Shown one piece after another: positions 37,944 to 47,865 of a DNA stretch of 64,000 bases. Location of the stretch: positions 854-64,853 of the forward strand of contig CP093830.1 in the NCBI GenBank assembly GCA_033063855.1. The letters are read 5' to 3'. Below the pieces are notes generated by a model that did not search any database, was not told the origin of the DNA, and was given only the letters and a program-made list of their open reading frames with translations. This DNA comes from Smittia aterrima. Taxonomy: Eukaryota > Arthropoda > Insecta > Diptera > Chironomidae. The first letter of the stretch is position 1. The number at the start of each line of letters is the position of its first letter. The translations under genes were made by a program, and so were the position numbers.

Positions 37944-38727
37944 CTTCTTATCAAAGTTTTTTTTTCCTTCGATTTAAAACACTTTTATTTCTCGTCGCAT
38001 TATTCACTTTATCATAACTTCATTAATGCTTTCGAACAAATTAGTTCGTTTCACAAATATATTTCTAATTTGACGTCAAACTAGATTTTTAAATTAATAA
38101 TATTTTTATCGAGGGGGAAAGTAACTGGTCCTTTGATGTTTCTTGAACGCGTTCAAAACGTTTTCCACAAACAAATTCGATATTTTGAAACCACGGTGAA
38201 TCATAGAGAAACCTGATAGAAGTTTTATAAACGACAACTTGGAGCCTTAAGATTCAGTCGTAAAGGTATTAAAGATTAACGTTCCTGAATTCACAAGATT
38301 AACGTTTTCCACACATTTGAAAAAGTTGCCAGAGTTGTTTTTTTTACTAAAACCCCCATCTGGTGGCGCGCTGCTAATATGTTTTTACATTCTAATTTTT
38401 TTTTTCTCAAATATTCACTTGTAAGACGAGACTCAAGACGAGAGGATGTTTTCTGTTTCCTCCTAAGTTTTATTTTATATTTCGAATCATTTAAAATTTT
38501 ATATCCATAAACAGTCGCCTAATGCGACTAAGAGTTGAAAACACTGTGAAGATAAACGGAGAATAGTTAGCAAAAGTCAAGAAACAAATAGCTGAACGCC
38601 ATCTTGTTCTATGAATATAGAAATAGAAAGTTATTTTCGTTGTGCGATATAAATAAATTTCTTAAAAACGAAATAAGAAAATCCCGAAAAAGAATTGTGA
38701 AAAATATTATTGAAAAGAAGAAGAGAC
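37944..38727. promoter_or_regulatory. Divergent promoter region ZFAND4-like / cactus
   Basis: 784 bp between two divergent start codons. It contains GTTGCCAGAGTTG at 38325-38337 (reverse complement CAACTCTGGCAAC), a motif recurring in two other divergent promoters of this window, followed by a T-tract. Just downstream, CATCTGGTGGCGCGC at about 38357-38371 resembles an insect CTCF site (GGTGGCGC core). No TATA box is evident for either gene. Confidence 0.5.
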
Positions 38728-39774
38728 ATGTCGACCAACAAGAACATCGAATCATCGAAGAAAGTGGAGGAGAAGTACACTGACTCTGGGTTTCACTCGG
38801 GATTTCAAGAAAGCTGTGAAATTTCTTCAAGGGAACTTGATAAAGAAACTGATATGGTACGGGATTTCCCAGATGATAAGGAAAATTTCGTCGACAGCGG
38901 AGTTATTTCCAGTGAGTGTATCTCAACTGAAATGGTTATCGAGGATTCACCGTCGTTCGTACCCGATTATTTGACATGTCGAAATGCTAAGCCAACGCAC
39001 CCGCTAATCGAAAAGTATTTTGATCAAGATGACAATGGATTCACTCAATTGCACATCGCGATTTTGCACAATATTTTGCCTGCAATCAACACGCTTATTC
39101 AGTTGGCACCGAGTTCTTCATACTTAGACATCCGAAACTTCTGTGGACAAACCGCTCTTCATTTAGCAGTACTCTTGGATCAAAAGTTAGTTGTGAAGAA
39201 GCTTATAAATGCAGGAGCCGACGTGAACATCCGTGATAACAGATGTAATACGCCATTACATCTAGCGTGCCTTAACGAAAATATCAGCTGCGTTCAAGTC
39301 ATCATCGCTGCTGTGTTTCCCCAGAAAGACAAGAAACTTTTGGCGAACTTGGAGCAATGGAATTACGAAGGCGAGTCATCATTTTACATCGCCTCTAAAC
39401 TCCAAAACATTTCAATTATGAGAGCTCTCGAGTCAAAAGGAGCTAATGTCAATGCACGAGAAGGACGTGCTGGTTATACTGCTCTACATATTGCAGTTGA
39501 AAACAAAGCAAAAAGTGTTGTAAAGTTCCTTTGTGAAGAATGCAATACATTAAGCATGGACACTGAGAATTATGGAGGGTTAACAGCTTTTCAAATAAGC
39601 TTGCTCACAGACCAGGAAGCACTCGCCGATTATCTCGTGTCGAGAGGATCTACGCCTTATTACACATCTGAAGATAGTGACATGGATGATGAAGATTCCT
39701 CAAGTGATTTCTCTGGAGATGAGTTGGAAAAGAACCAAATAATAAGCAAAATTGCTGAGATTGCTGTAAACTAA
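38728..39774 (+). CDS. cact: Cactus, IkB-family inhibitor of Dorsal/Dif
   Basis: One uninterrupted exon, 348 aa from the ATG at 38728; the frame is open upstream to a TTG at 38710 but has no earlier ATG. Two phosphodegrons fit DSGxxS: DSGFHS at 19-24 and DSGVIS at 56-61, the sites whose phosphorylation triggers Slimb/beta-TrCP ubiquitination. Six ankyrin repeats follow from about residue 108 (for example GQTALHLAVLLDQKLVVKKL, NTPLHLACLNENISCVQVI, AGYTALHIAVENKAKSVV), then an acidic Ser/Asp tail. Cactus holds Rel proteins in the cytoplasm in Toll signalling for immunity and dorsoventral patterning. The protein is shorter than Drosophila Cactus (about 500 aa) and its coding region lacks introns, whereas IkB genes usually have them. 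AATAAA is at 39961-39966. Confidence 0.93.
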   Translation: MSTNKNIESSKKVEEKYTDSGFHSGFQESCEISSRELDKETDMVRDFPDDKENFVDSGVISSECISTEMVIEDSPSFVPDYLTCRNAKPTHPLIEKYFDQDDNGFTQLHIAILHNILPAINTLIQLAPSSSYLDIRNFCGQTALHLAVLLDQKLVVKKLINAGADVNIRDNRCNTPLHLACLNENISCVQVIIAAVFPQKDKKLLANLEQWNYEGESSFYIASKLQNISIMRALESKGANVNAREGRAGYTALHIAVENKAKSVVKFLCEECNTLSMDTENYGGLTAFQISLLTDQEALADYLVSRGSTPYYTSEDSDMDDEDSSSDFSGDELEKNQIISKIAEIAVN

Positions 39775-40238
39775 TGATGATTCCCTATTCTCATGAAGCT
39801 AAATGTGTAAATTTTGGGAAGTTCGTAAGTTACGTCATCAGTTTAAAGATATTCGTCAAGAAGTCTGTTCTTAGACTTGAAAAATTTCATAGAATTCCCT
39901 AAAAAACAAGAGAAAGAAGAAGAAGAATGTCGTAAATTCTGGATTCTCCAAATATATTTAAATAAAAAAATGAGAAGTAATTAACTAATTCATTCATTGT
40001 TGCATATTGATTACCTAACTTTACACAAACTGCAAGAAAGGAATCCATCCGATTCTGTATCATTATTGTGTAAATGATTATAAAGAAAACCCATTTAATT
40101 GTTATAACTTTAAAGAATGAAAATATATTATCTAAATTTTAAATTACATAATTCAAAAACAAGAAAAAAAGTTTTTTTTGAATGGAGATGGTAAAAGGAA
40201 AAAACCGTGGATGGGAAATTCCCGTAACTCAATTACTT
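39775..40238. other. Convergent 3' region cactus / RBMX2
   Basis: AT-rich 464 bp spacer holding both 3' UTRs. The cactus poly(A) signal AATAAA is at 39961-39966. I see no further gene. Confidence 0.6.
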
Positions 40239-42321
40239 TCACTTGATGTTTCTCGTCTTTTCTTGTCTTTCTTCTCTTTTGGTCTTTTTGTGGCTCTGCG
40301 AAAAAAAAAGAAACGAATCGGTGAGTGTTAACAATACCATCATCGGACGTTAAAAATATATACAGTTGAATAATCGAGTTTGGGGAATTTTCCAGTCGTT
40401 ACATAGAGGGTCGATCAACAACTGTAATAAAGTTTGGGCTTGTATCAATGCGACGTCATTCACGAGGTCAAGAAGTGAGATACGAACTAAATCCAAATTG
40501 GGAAAAAAGTCTAACAAGAACAGAAGTTGTGACGCAAAACAGCTACGAACTGCTTGTGACACGCGATGGGAATTTTCATTTCAGACGCCGTCGAGGCAAA
40601 TTCATAAAATTTTCTTTCGAGTAAAAAAAGAAAAAAAAAATTCAACCGAAAATAGAATCGGCGGAGAACATTTTCCGAATCGCAGCTAAAAATTCCAATG
40701 TCGATGCAAATGAATGGAGGAGCGAGGGTGAAGAATACGAGTATAAGGTGAAGGCGTTCTTTCTCTGATACTGATTTACCGATTGTTTCCTCAACATCAC
40801 TCATGAACGTGCCTGAATATTAAAAATAACCAACATCGACTCGAATATCGCAGTTTTTTTCTTGGGTTTTTCCTGAACTCGAGTTGTGTGTACAGTTTCT
40901 ATTCGAAAAGTTCACTTGTGTTCATACGGCAGAGAGGAAAAAATGTTTCTTAATTAAACATCGACTCCACAACCACAATCATAAACAGAACTATTCAATG
41001 TATTGAAGCTGTTTAATTAAACTACATCTGCTGCTTGAGACGCAACCAAGTCGAGACCATAAAAGCTAATTTTGGCATGAAAATGTTTGAGGCGAATGAG
41101 CGGGAAGCTGCCAACGGATCATCATCACATGTCTGATCTGGTCTAAGAGTGACGACATCGTGCGTTGTTTTGGCAAACTGTCACAGTCGCTTGGAAATCC
41201 CGCGTAAACACGGTGTGAGCGCGAACAGGAGAAAAACCTGTTGGACAACAATATTTTTTGTCTCCACACAGCTCTAAAACATTTCCCCGGCTTTAAAGCT
41301 TAATTGCTTCTTCAATTTCTCTTTAAGCATTTAAGGAGAATATGCAAATTAATCGGCGATTATGTATTTCGAATGTCATCCGCATTGACCCGTTATAACA
41401 CGAGCAGATAATGAAATCATTAAGCTGATAACGAACCTTTGTGTGCGATGCTGAAACGTTTCGTTCTCTTTTAACTCGACTGACGTCTACTGGTGATAAA
41501 GGCGATGTTTCCCTTTTAGCGGGTCGACGACTGTCTTCTTTCTTGATATTGCGAGTATCCAATTGAGGCAGTGGAGCACAGCCTTCGCTGTGAAGTTTAC
41601 GGGTGATGTCATCGTAGTCCTCATGATCCTTTGGCGGCTTATAGTTATCTACGTGATCAACTCTCAAGGATTTTCCGAGAAGCTGATTATACAAAAAGAG
41701 AAAACAATTGAGCAAACTGGAAAAACACAACAGACATTAAGCGTAGATCGCACGAGTAGTATTGTTGTGATCAATTAGATCCAAAAACTTCCCGACTTAT
41801 TGAATCATCATCGCTGAGTGATGACTGACGTCTTACCTTTATTCCATTCAAGTTGTCGACCGCCAAAACTGTCGATCTTTGATCTTCGTAGCAGAGGAAG
41901 CAAAAACCTTTCTGCTTGCCTGTCTTCTTGTCTCGTATCAGATTAATGTTAACGATCTCTCCATATTGTGAGAAAACACAAATGACATCACCTGGATGCG
42001 TCAAGGAAGAATTAAGTTTGAGAATTAGTGTCGATGACTTCATGAAAATATTACTAAACAAACCTTCTGAGAGTTCATACGGCAATCCTCCAACGAATAT
42101 CCAAGCCGAGCTAAAATTAAATGCAAGTTCTTTAGAAGAATTGGACGTTTAAGAAAAATATACAAACCTTCTGTATTGGTCGTGCCAGCTAGTTTTATTA
42201 GTTCGTTGTAGCTCTTGCTCGGAAAGCTTTGTGACATTCTTCATGTTCCTGTAAACGATATTGAGATTGTTAGTTTTCAATAGAGTTTGGAGGCTCGGAT
42301 GACTTACGTTAGAGGATTCAT
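40239..42321 (-). CDS. RBMX2 / Ist3-type RRM splicing factor
   Basis: Six exons on the minus strand: 42308-42321, 42168-42248, 42064-42110, 41837-41991, 41437-41682, 40239-40295 (199 aa). The first coding exon is 14 nt (MNPLT). The protein reads TSWHDQYRSAWIFVGGLPYE, then DVICVFSQYGEIVNINLIRD, KTGKQKGFCFLCYEDQRST and SLRVDHVDNYKPPKD, a near-perfect RBMX2 RRM with RNP2 (IFVGGL) and RNP1 (KGFCFLCY). The short tail is Lys/Arg-rich. In yeast the orthologue Ist3/Snu17 is part of the RES complex on the activated spliceosome, and RBMX2 is the metazoan counterpart (Drosophila CG10466 to my recollection). The last exon (18 aa, basic) after a 1.14 kb intron is the least certain part; an alternative acceptor two bases downstream would give a different tail. 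Confidence 0.9.
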
Positions 42322-42567
42322 TTCAATTTAAAAAAATGTTGTTGTTTGTTAAAAAAAATTTTAGTTTGTGGGGTTGCCTTATTATTGTTTTCGGGTTGCA
42401 AGATGTCTAAAAAACCGTTGGCAACTCTTGATAAAAAAAAGTCGGTTCTCGAATAAAAATATTTCAGATTAAATCAACTGTTCGCATCGTGTTTAAAGCA
42501 TCGTCTTCTGTGTTTTCTGTTGTTCATTGAGTTTAAAGTGCAAGTCAACTCAAAACATCTTTGAAAA
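42322..42567. promoter_or_regulatory. Divergent promoter region RBMX2 / CoA-transferase
   Basis: Only 246 bp separate the two start codons. It contains GTTGGCAACTCTTG at 42417-42430 followed by an A-tract, the same core as in the ZFAND4/cactus and PGS1/THOC7 divergent regions. No TATA box. Likely a bidirectional housekeeping promoter. Confidence 0.55.
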
Positions 42568-45102
42568 ATGGCTAGAAATTTGGGTCGAATTTCATCGATT
42601 TTATCGAGACGAAGCTATTTTACCTATTCTAATCAAATTTCTCAGCCTTTGGATAGAACCCCTCCCTATCTTGAAGCTCGTGAAGCAGTTTCATGTATTA
42701 AATCAGGTACTGTGAATTTAAGTTGTAAATCCATAAAACTGATAGGATTAAATATTTCAAGACCCGCATTTAACTCGAAGCTCATTCCGATAATAAACCT
42801 TAATAAACGAACAAGTGCAGTCCTTTTTCTGTCTTGTCTTATGTCGCCGCAGCCTCAAAAACATCGAGTCATAAACCATTTTCAAGGAGAAAAGAACCTG
42901 ATTTGAAATGAAAAGAATGCAAGATGTTCTCGAAGCACGTCATGACTACATTTGCATTTAAATTGTTACCAAAATTACTTCGAAATGACTGTCAACTTTT
43001 ATTTCTCGAGACTCCAAAGTACGATACTTCCATTCCAGTCGACGCGGTTGATAAGATGAGAATATGTGTTGTCAGTAATGACCGCAATGATAATATGATT
43101 AAGGTCTATCAACAATTTTCAACGTTGTTTGCTAGTAGCAAGTTTTTTCAAAGTTTAATTCAATGAAGCACACCTACTGAAATTATTTTTAGAGGGCTAA
43201 CAGACTTTGAGTTTAAATATCGCATCGTTGAACTTTAAATTATTAATAGATCTTGCCATCTGGGTGATGCATTTCGATCATTTAAGGTGATTAGATAGTT
43301 CTATTAACATTCGCTTATTACGGTCCATGTTACTTTAAAAATTATCTGATAAGACAAGAAAATAAAGATAAGCGTTTCGTGGCAGATTACTAATTGTGAA
43401 TGTTTTTAGGTGACACTGTCTTCGTCCAAGGAGCCGCAGCAACTCCTAATATTTTACTTGAGGCGATGGCAGCCCATGGCAAGGAGAATAACTTGAAAGA
43501 CATAACTGTCATTCATATGCACACTGAAGGGCCAGCCTATTATGCGCAACCTGAATATGCTCATATCTTTCGTTCAAAGTCCACCTTCATGGGAGGAAAC
43601 GTTAGAAAAGCTGTTGCTGAGGGTCGTGCTGATTCTATTCCCATCTTTCTCCATGAAATTCCACTTCTCTTCCGTCGCGGTCTTATCCCAATTGACGTGG
43701 CCTTGATTCAAGTGAGATCATAAAGTTGAAAAGTTTACTTTAATATTTATTTATTTTTTTGTACGCAGTCCGCTCCAATCGATTGTCACGGCTATGGTTC
43801 TCTGGGAACTTCAGTAGATTGTGTAAGTTCTTCATGAAATCATTTACAATTGTGACTAGTAGTCACTGACTACTTTTCTTTATTTTTTAGGTTCGTGCTG
43901 CTTGTGAAAATTCAAAGAAAATTGTCGCACAAGTAAACAAACAAATGCCTCGCACTTTCGGTGATGCCATCATTCATGAAGGTAAAATTACACGAATTTT
44001 TTATCGCCTATCGAACCAGTTTTGTAAACTCTTCAACTGTGGATTTCTTCTTTGATCCATGAAGGTCATTTTGATTATGCTGTAAACGTTGACACTCCAC
44101 TTTCGATCCATCCTCATCGAAAAATGTCACCACAAGAAGAAGCGATCGGCAAATGGATTGCGGAAAACTTAGTTGAAGACGGTGCCACTTTACAAATGGG
44201 CATTGGAAATATTCCTGACGCAGTTCTAGCGCAACTTCATAATCACAAGGTAGGTCCTTTAATGGGATACTAAAAGTAGTTCACTTCATCTTCTGCTTTC
44301 CCAATTATTCCACAAGAATATCGATAAATTGGCAATCAATGGGAGTTTCAAGAAAAACTTTGATTTTCAATGAAAATCTCTTCTTTATTTGAAACTAATT
44401 TAATTTTTTTATAATCACAAGGATTTGGGAATTCACTCAGAGATGTTCGCTGGCGGGGTCGTTGATTTAGTAAAGAAAGGCTGTGTTACAAATGACAAGA
44501 AAATCATTCATCGAGGAAGAATCGTCGGAAGCTTTTTGGTTGGAACGAAGGAATTGTACGACTTCGTAGACAACAATCCATTCATCGAAATGTTAGAAAT
44601 TAATTATGTGAATGATACGAAAATCGTTTCACAAAATCCAAAGATGACTGCAATCAACAGTTGCATCGAAGTAGACTTAACGGGTCAAATTTGTTCAGAC
44701 TCGATTGGCACCCGTATGTATTCAGGTGTGTACTTCTTAAAATACATCTAAAGAAAACATTTGAAGTTAGAAACATTTATTTTAGGATTCGGTGGTCAAG
44801 TTGATTTCATCCGAGGTGCAGCTGAAGGTTTCGATGGCCGCGGCAAACCAATCATTGCACTCCCTTCAACAACTAACAAAGGAGAAAGCAAAATTGTCCC
44901 TACATTGAAGGTCGGTGCTGGTGTGGTCACTTCTCGTGCACATGTTCATTACGTTTGCACAGAATTCGGTATTGCAAATCTCTTTGGAAAGTCATTACGT
45001 CAACGCGCCTGGGGATTGATTCAAATATCTCATCCAGATCATCGCGAAGCGTTGGAAAAGGCAGCATTCGAACGTTTGAAGACAATGCCATCACCAAATT
45101 AA
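42568..45102 (+). CDS. Mitochondrial acetyl-CoA hydrolase / 4-hydroxybutyrate CoA-transferase family
   Basis: Seven exons: 42568-42706, 43410-43711, 43769-43822, 43891-43981, 44065-44249, 44422-44725, 44786-45102 (463 aa). The N-terminus (MARNLGRISSILSRRSYF) is a mitochondrial targeting peptide: basic, with Ser/Arg and no acids. The body matches family I CoA-transferases of the ACH1/Cat2 type: GDTVFVQGAAATPNILLEAM, IHMHTEGPAYYAQPEYAHIF, the catalytic glutamate in GIHSEMFAGG (Glu 264), and the C-terminal GFGGQVDFIRGAAEGFDGRG and VTSRAHVHYVCTEFGIANL. The reaction passes through a glutamyl-CoA intermediate and moves CoA between acetyl-CoA and small acids. It appears orthologous to Drosophila CG7920 (from memory). 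The first intron is 703 bp; introns 4 and 5 end in copies of the preceding exon ends (see findings). Confidence 0.93.
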
Positions 45103-45281
45103 ATAATGCTTAGGATCTATCATTATTCATACATATGCCCAATGATTAAAATTCCTTTTAGAAATTGCTTGTGTTCACAATGTGAATAGTTTGGAAAATG
45201 GTTGTGGGTTGTTCAGATATTTTTTTGCTGCAATTTATTTTGGCGAAATTTTTATCAGTTAAACGAAAACTAAAAACAAAC

Positions 45282-45296
45282 TTTATTGAAAATAAA
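45282..45296. terminator. Back-to-back poly(A) signals
   Basis: TTTATT (AATAAA on the minus strand) at 45282-45287 and AATAAA on the plus strand at 45291-45296, separated by GAA. They lie in the 260 bp between the stop codons of the CoA-transferase and CLCC1-like genes, so both convergent transcripts can use this element and should overlap at their 3' ends. Confidence 0.65.
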
Positions 45297-45362
45297 ATGC
45301 GATTGAAAACTTTATTATTGATAAGAATGTTAAATAAATTAGTATTTTATCAAAAACGTAAA

Positions 45363-46607
45363 TTAAGAAGTCTCTTTATGATCTGGCAATTCCTTGATTT
45401 GTTCGAGCTTGTTTAGCTTTGAGGTAGACTCTTGTGGAAGAGAACGCTCTATTGAAAGTTCTCTAATGACTGAAAGCTCACGCTTCATCTGTCTGTTCTC
45501 TTCTAATATCGCATCCATCTTTAAGTGCAGAGAACTGTTAGTTGAACTGTCATCTTCCTTCGCAGAGAGCTTTGTCGTTGTAAAAATGTTAAATATTCCG
45601 ACGAAGCCATATTTGATTACAGCTTTTCCGAAATGAAGGAAAAAGTAGCCAAATACAAGAACTCCTGCAACCCAGTAGAGAAATGTTGTAAGGAGATTTG
45701 AAGTTGATGTGAGTTTTGACAAAAGTTCAAAAAATGCACCGATGATTGAACCAAAGTAAGTCATTTGAATCTTGGCGAACCATTTAGCCATAACTTCAAG
45801 TGGGTCGCAGTATTTCTCAGGTTTCTTCAGAACCTTTCTCATATATTCGAGGCACTTGTTTTCTGAGCTCCCAAATATTGAAGCACGCATAGAAGACCAG
45901 ATGCTTTCGTATTCTCCGTCATAGTCTTTGCATGGATTGTTTGCTGATGATTTCTTCGATAGTTGAATCATTTGCTCTACTTCTAAGTCACTGAGACAAT
46001 CTCGATAGGCAATTCCGTAACTTATTACGCAGATCGCAAGAAAAAATATAAGAACAATCGCTGAGAAAGTCAACCTCGAGAAGTGAAACATTCGATTCAT
46101 CACAATTATGGCCAGCGCCGAGATTGCTATTAGCATTCCTGGCGAATTTACTGCAGGAAGCGATTCAATCAACTGATGTTTATAGTGGTCAAATAGAATT
46201 TTTGCCACTGGATAATCATTTTCCCAATCATTGCTTCGTTTCAATACTTCTGCTAACAAATCATCAACTTCATTCATATTAAGTCCATCGATATTATTAT
46301 GAACGAGCAACTCATATTGCTGTTTGTTCAGTCTCAGCGGAATAGTCGCAATGTAATAATTGTAATTTTGCGGGTCAATTTGAAACCTCTCCTTATTAAA
46401 CAAATGCTTCACGACTCTTCTGTAGTAAGAAACACAATCCGTTCGACTATTTGCTCTTATCGACCAATTTAGTAAATCTTCATCATCGAGATCGCTAAAA
46501 TCTATTTCCTGTGGATGCTTCACTTTGTCTGCATATGTTTGACTAAATACGATACAGCATAAGATGAAATCTGCAAGAAATAGCATTTTAAATCGTTTAA
46601 TTACCAT
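45363..46607 (-). CDS. Chloride channel CLIC-like protein 1 (CLCC1) homologue
   Basis: Single-exon frame; I start at the ATG at 46607 because the frame before it begins with TTG (414 aa; the next ATG is at 46586). A signal peptide (MLFLADFILCCIVFSQTYA) is followed by an acidic luminal region. Three hydrophobic segments lie at about residues 157-171, 180-201 and 305-325. Between the second and third is the CLCC1 signature region with paired Cys (CLEYMRK, KYCDPLEVMAKWFAKIQMTYF). A cytosolic C-terminal coiled coil with a Ser/Glu-rich tail follows. CLCC1 is an ER membrane protein linked to anion flux, ER-stress resistance and lipid homeostasis in vertebrates. Sequence similarity is low but layout and order fit; the tail is much shorter than in vertebrates. 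A CRE palindrome lies 68 bases upstream. Confidence 0.75.
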   Translation of the reverse strand: MVIKRFKMLFLADFILCCIVFSQTYADKVKHPQEIDFSDLDDEDLLNWSIRANSRTDCVSYYRRVVKHLFNKERFQIDPQNYNYYIATIPLRLNKQQYELLVHNNIDGLNMNEVDDLLAEVLKRSNDWENDYPVAKILFDHYKHQLIESLPAVNSPGMLIAISALAIIVMNRMFHFSRLTFSAIVLIFFLAICVISYGIAYRDCLSDLEVEQMIQLSKKSSANNPCKDYDGEYESIWSSMRASIFGSSENKCLEYMRKVLKKPEKYCDPLEVMAKWFAKIQMTYFGSIIGAFFELLSKLTSTSNLLTTFLYWVAGVLVFGYFFLHFGKAVIKYGFVGIFNIFTTTKLSAKEDDSSTNSSLHLKMDAILEENRQMKRELSVIRELSIERSLPQESTSKLNKLEQIKELPDHKETS

Positions 46608-46671
46608 TGAAATGAAGAAATTCAAAGACTTTACACAATTTCATATTGGCGGCTTCTTTGTATATTTTATA

Positions 46672-46685
46672 ATGTGACGTCACAT
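46672..46685. promoter_or_regulatory. CRE/ATF palindrome upstream of the CLCC1-like gene
   Basis: ATGTGACGTCACAT is a perfect 14 bp palindrome containing the full cAMP-response/ATF element TGACGTCA (46675-46682). It lies 65-78 bases before the chosen ATG of the CLCC1-like gene (minus strand), within the 164 bp gap to the HMG20 stop codon, so it very probably acts in its promoter. CREB, ATF and XBP1-type bZIP factors bind this core. Confidence 0.6.
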
Positions 46686-46771
46686 ATTATTGTTTACTCA
46701 ATAAATGTTTGGTGGATTTTAAATTAGGTGTAGATGCTTTTATTTCAGTTAAAGTTATGTTAATGTTGAGA

Positions 46772-47698
46772 TCACATATTAAGATCCATTTTACGGATTA
46801 TTTCTGATGCTTTGACGACAGCCGGATTATTTGCATGCGAAAGCAATTCATTCATATAAATCGACATGTTTTCAATGGACGCTCCTTTTAAGCTATTCAA
46901 GCTGATTGAATTTAAGCCTGAGGAAGCTAATTGACATTTTAGTTTTGTTAGATAAATTTCGAGTTGAAGATTCTTTTGCTTAGTTGCTGCAATTTCGCTT
47001 TCGACCTTTCGAACTCCTGCAGTCATATTTTCAACATGTTTCATTAAAACTGAGTTTTCGCTTTCCATATTATTTTTGCGTAACATTTTAAGTTCAGTTT
47101 CGATGATTTTATTGTGCTCGAGGAAGACGTCAGTGAAAATTTGCAAATTTTCTTTCTTAGTTGTGATCTCAGTTGATTTCTCTTCAGATTTTGCTGTCTT
47201 ATGATGAGATGATGATTCGGCCTTCGTTGTACCTTTAGATTTCTTTGTTGGCTCCCGGATAGAATCAGGATTGTCTCTGTTAAATTCCTTCACTTCTCTC
47301 TTAAATCGTTCTCTATCAAGTTTGGCCTCTTCCAGATAAGGCGATTTATCTTCATTACTAAGCGAATACCATTTAGCAGCCACCAGTTTTGTTACTTCAA
47401 TAGGGTCGAGATTTTTGTTCTCTTCGCAAACTAAGGGTCGCATTTTGTCACAATATCGTACATAGCCGTTTTTATAGAACTTGGGAAATCCTAAAATTAT
47501 TTTAATTTTGTTTGTATCTCGTGAATGACTGATAAAAATGTTAATACCTTCAGCTCTAGCAATTTTTCTGGCTTTCTTGCGTTTCTTCTTAACAACAATT
47601 GGCACGACTGCCTCAACAACTGGAGCTTCATCATCTGCTTGCATCTCACTTGATTTTAATACGTTTATCCCAATTTCAGTTTCCTTTGACGATGCCAT
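46772..47698 (-). CDS. HMG20A/HMG20B homologue, HMG-box protein
   Basis: Two exons on the minus strand, 47548-47698 and 46772-47490 (289 aa). The 57 bp intron (47491-47547) has no in-frame stop, so an uninterrupted frame exists, but splicing joins ARAEG to FPKFYKNGYVRYCDKMRP as in the HMG20 HMG box. The box spans about residues 51-119 and retains its core aromatics (KWYSLSNEDKSPYLEEAK). A basic stretch KKKRKKARK precedes it. The following segment, IFTDVFLEHNKIIETELKML then MKHVENMTAGVRKVESEI, is the HMG20 coiled coil that binds CoREST-complex or dystrobrevin partners. HMG20B is a subunit of the LSD1-CoREST demethylase complex. It shares a 167 bp divergent promoter with the PHF13/23-like gene. 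Confidence 0.87.
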   Translation of the reverse strand: MASSKETEIGINVLKSSEMQADDEAPVVEAVVPIVVKKKRKKARKIARAEGINIFISHSRDTNKIKIILGFPKFYKNGYVRYCDKMRPLVCEENKNLDPIEVTKLVAAKWYSLSNEDKSPYLEEAKLDRERFKREVKEFNRDNPDSIREPTKKSKGTTKAESSSHHKTAKSEEKSTEITTKKENLQIFTDVFLEHNKIIETELKMLRKNNMESENSVLMKHVENMTAGVRKVESEIAATKQKNLQLEIYLTKLKCQLASSGLNSISLNSLKGASIENMSIYMNELLSHANNPAVVKASEIIRKMDLNM

Positions 47699-47865
47699 TT
47701 CGATTTGGAAATTTCTTCCTTTGACGAATTGGAGGTGCGTTCAGTACACGAATGTCGAATACGTTCAGTCACGCTTAGACGTTTTCAATTTGTCTAAGTA
47801 ACATTCAAGTCGCGAAAAAGAAAATTAATAATTAGACAGAAAGATTGTGCAAATAAAGATCCGAA
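47699..47865. promoter_or_regulatory. Bidirectional promoter HMG20 / PHF13-23-like
   Basis: Only 167 bp lie between the two divergent ATGs. It contains two copies of a GTTCAGT(A/C)AC-like initiator segment, GTTCAGTACACG near 47738 and GTTCAGTCACGC near 47764, about 26 bp apart. No TATA box and no CAACTCT motif are present. Confidence 0.5.
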
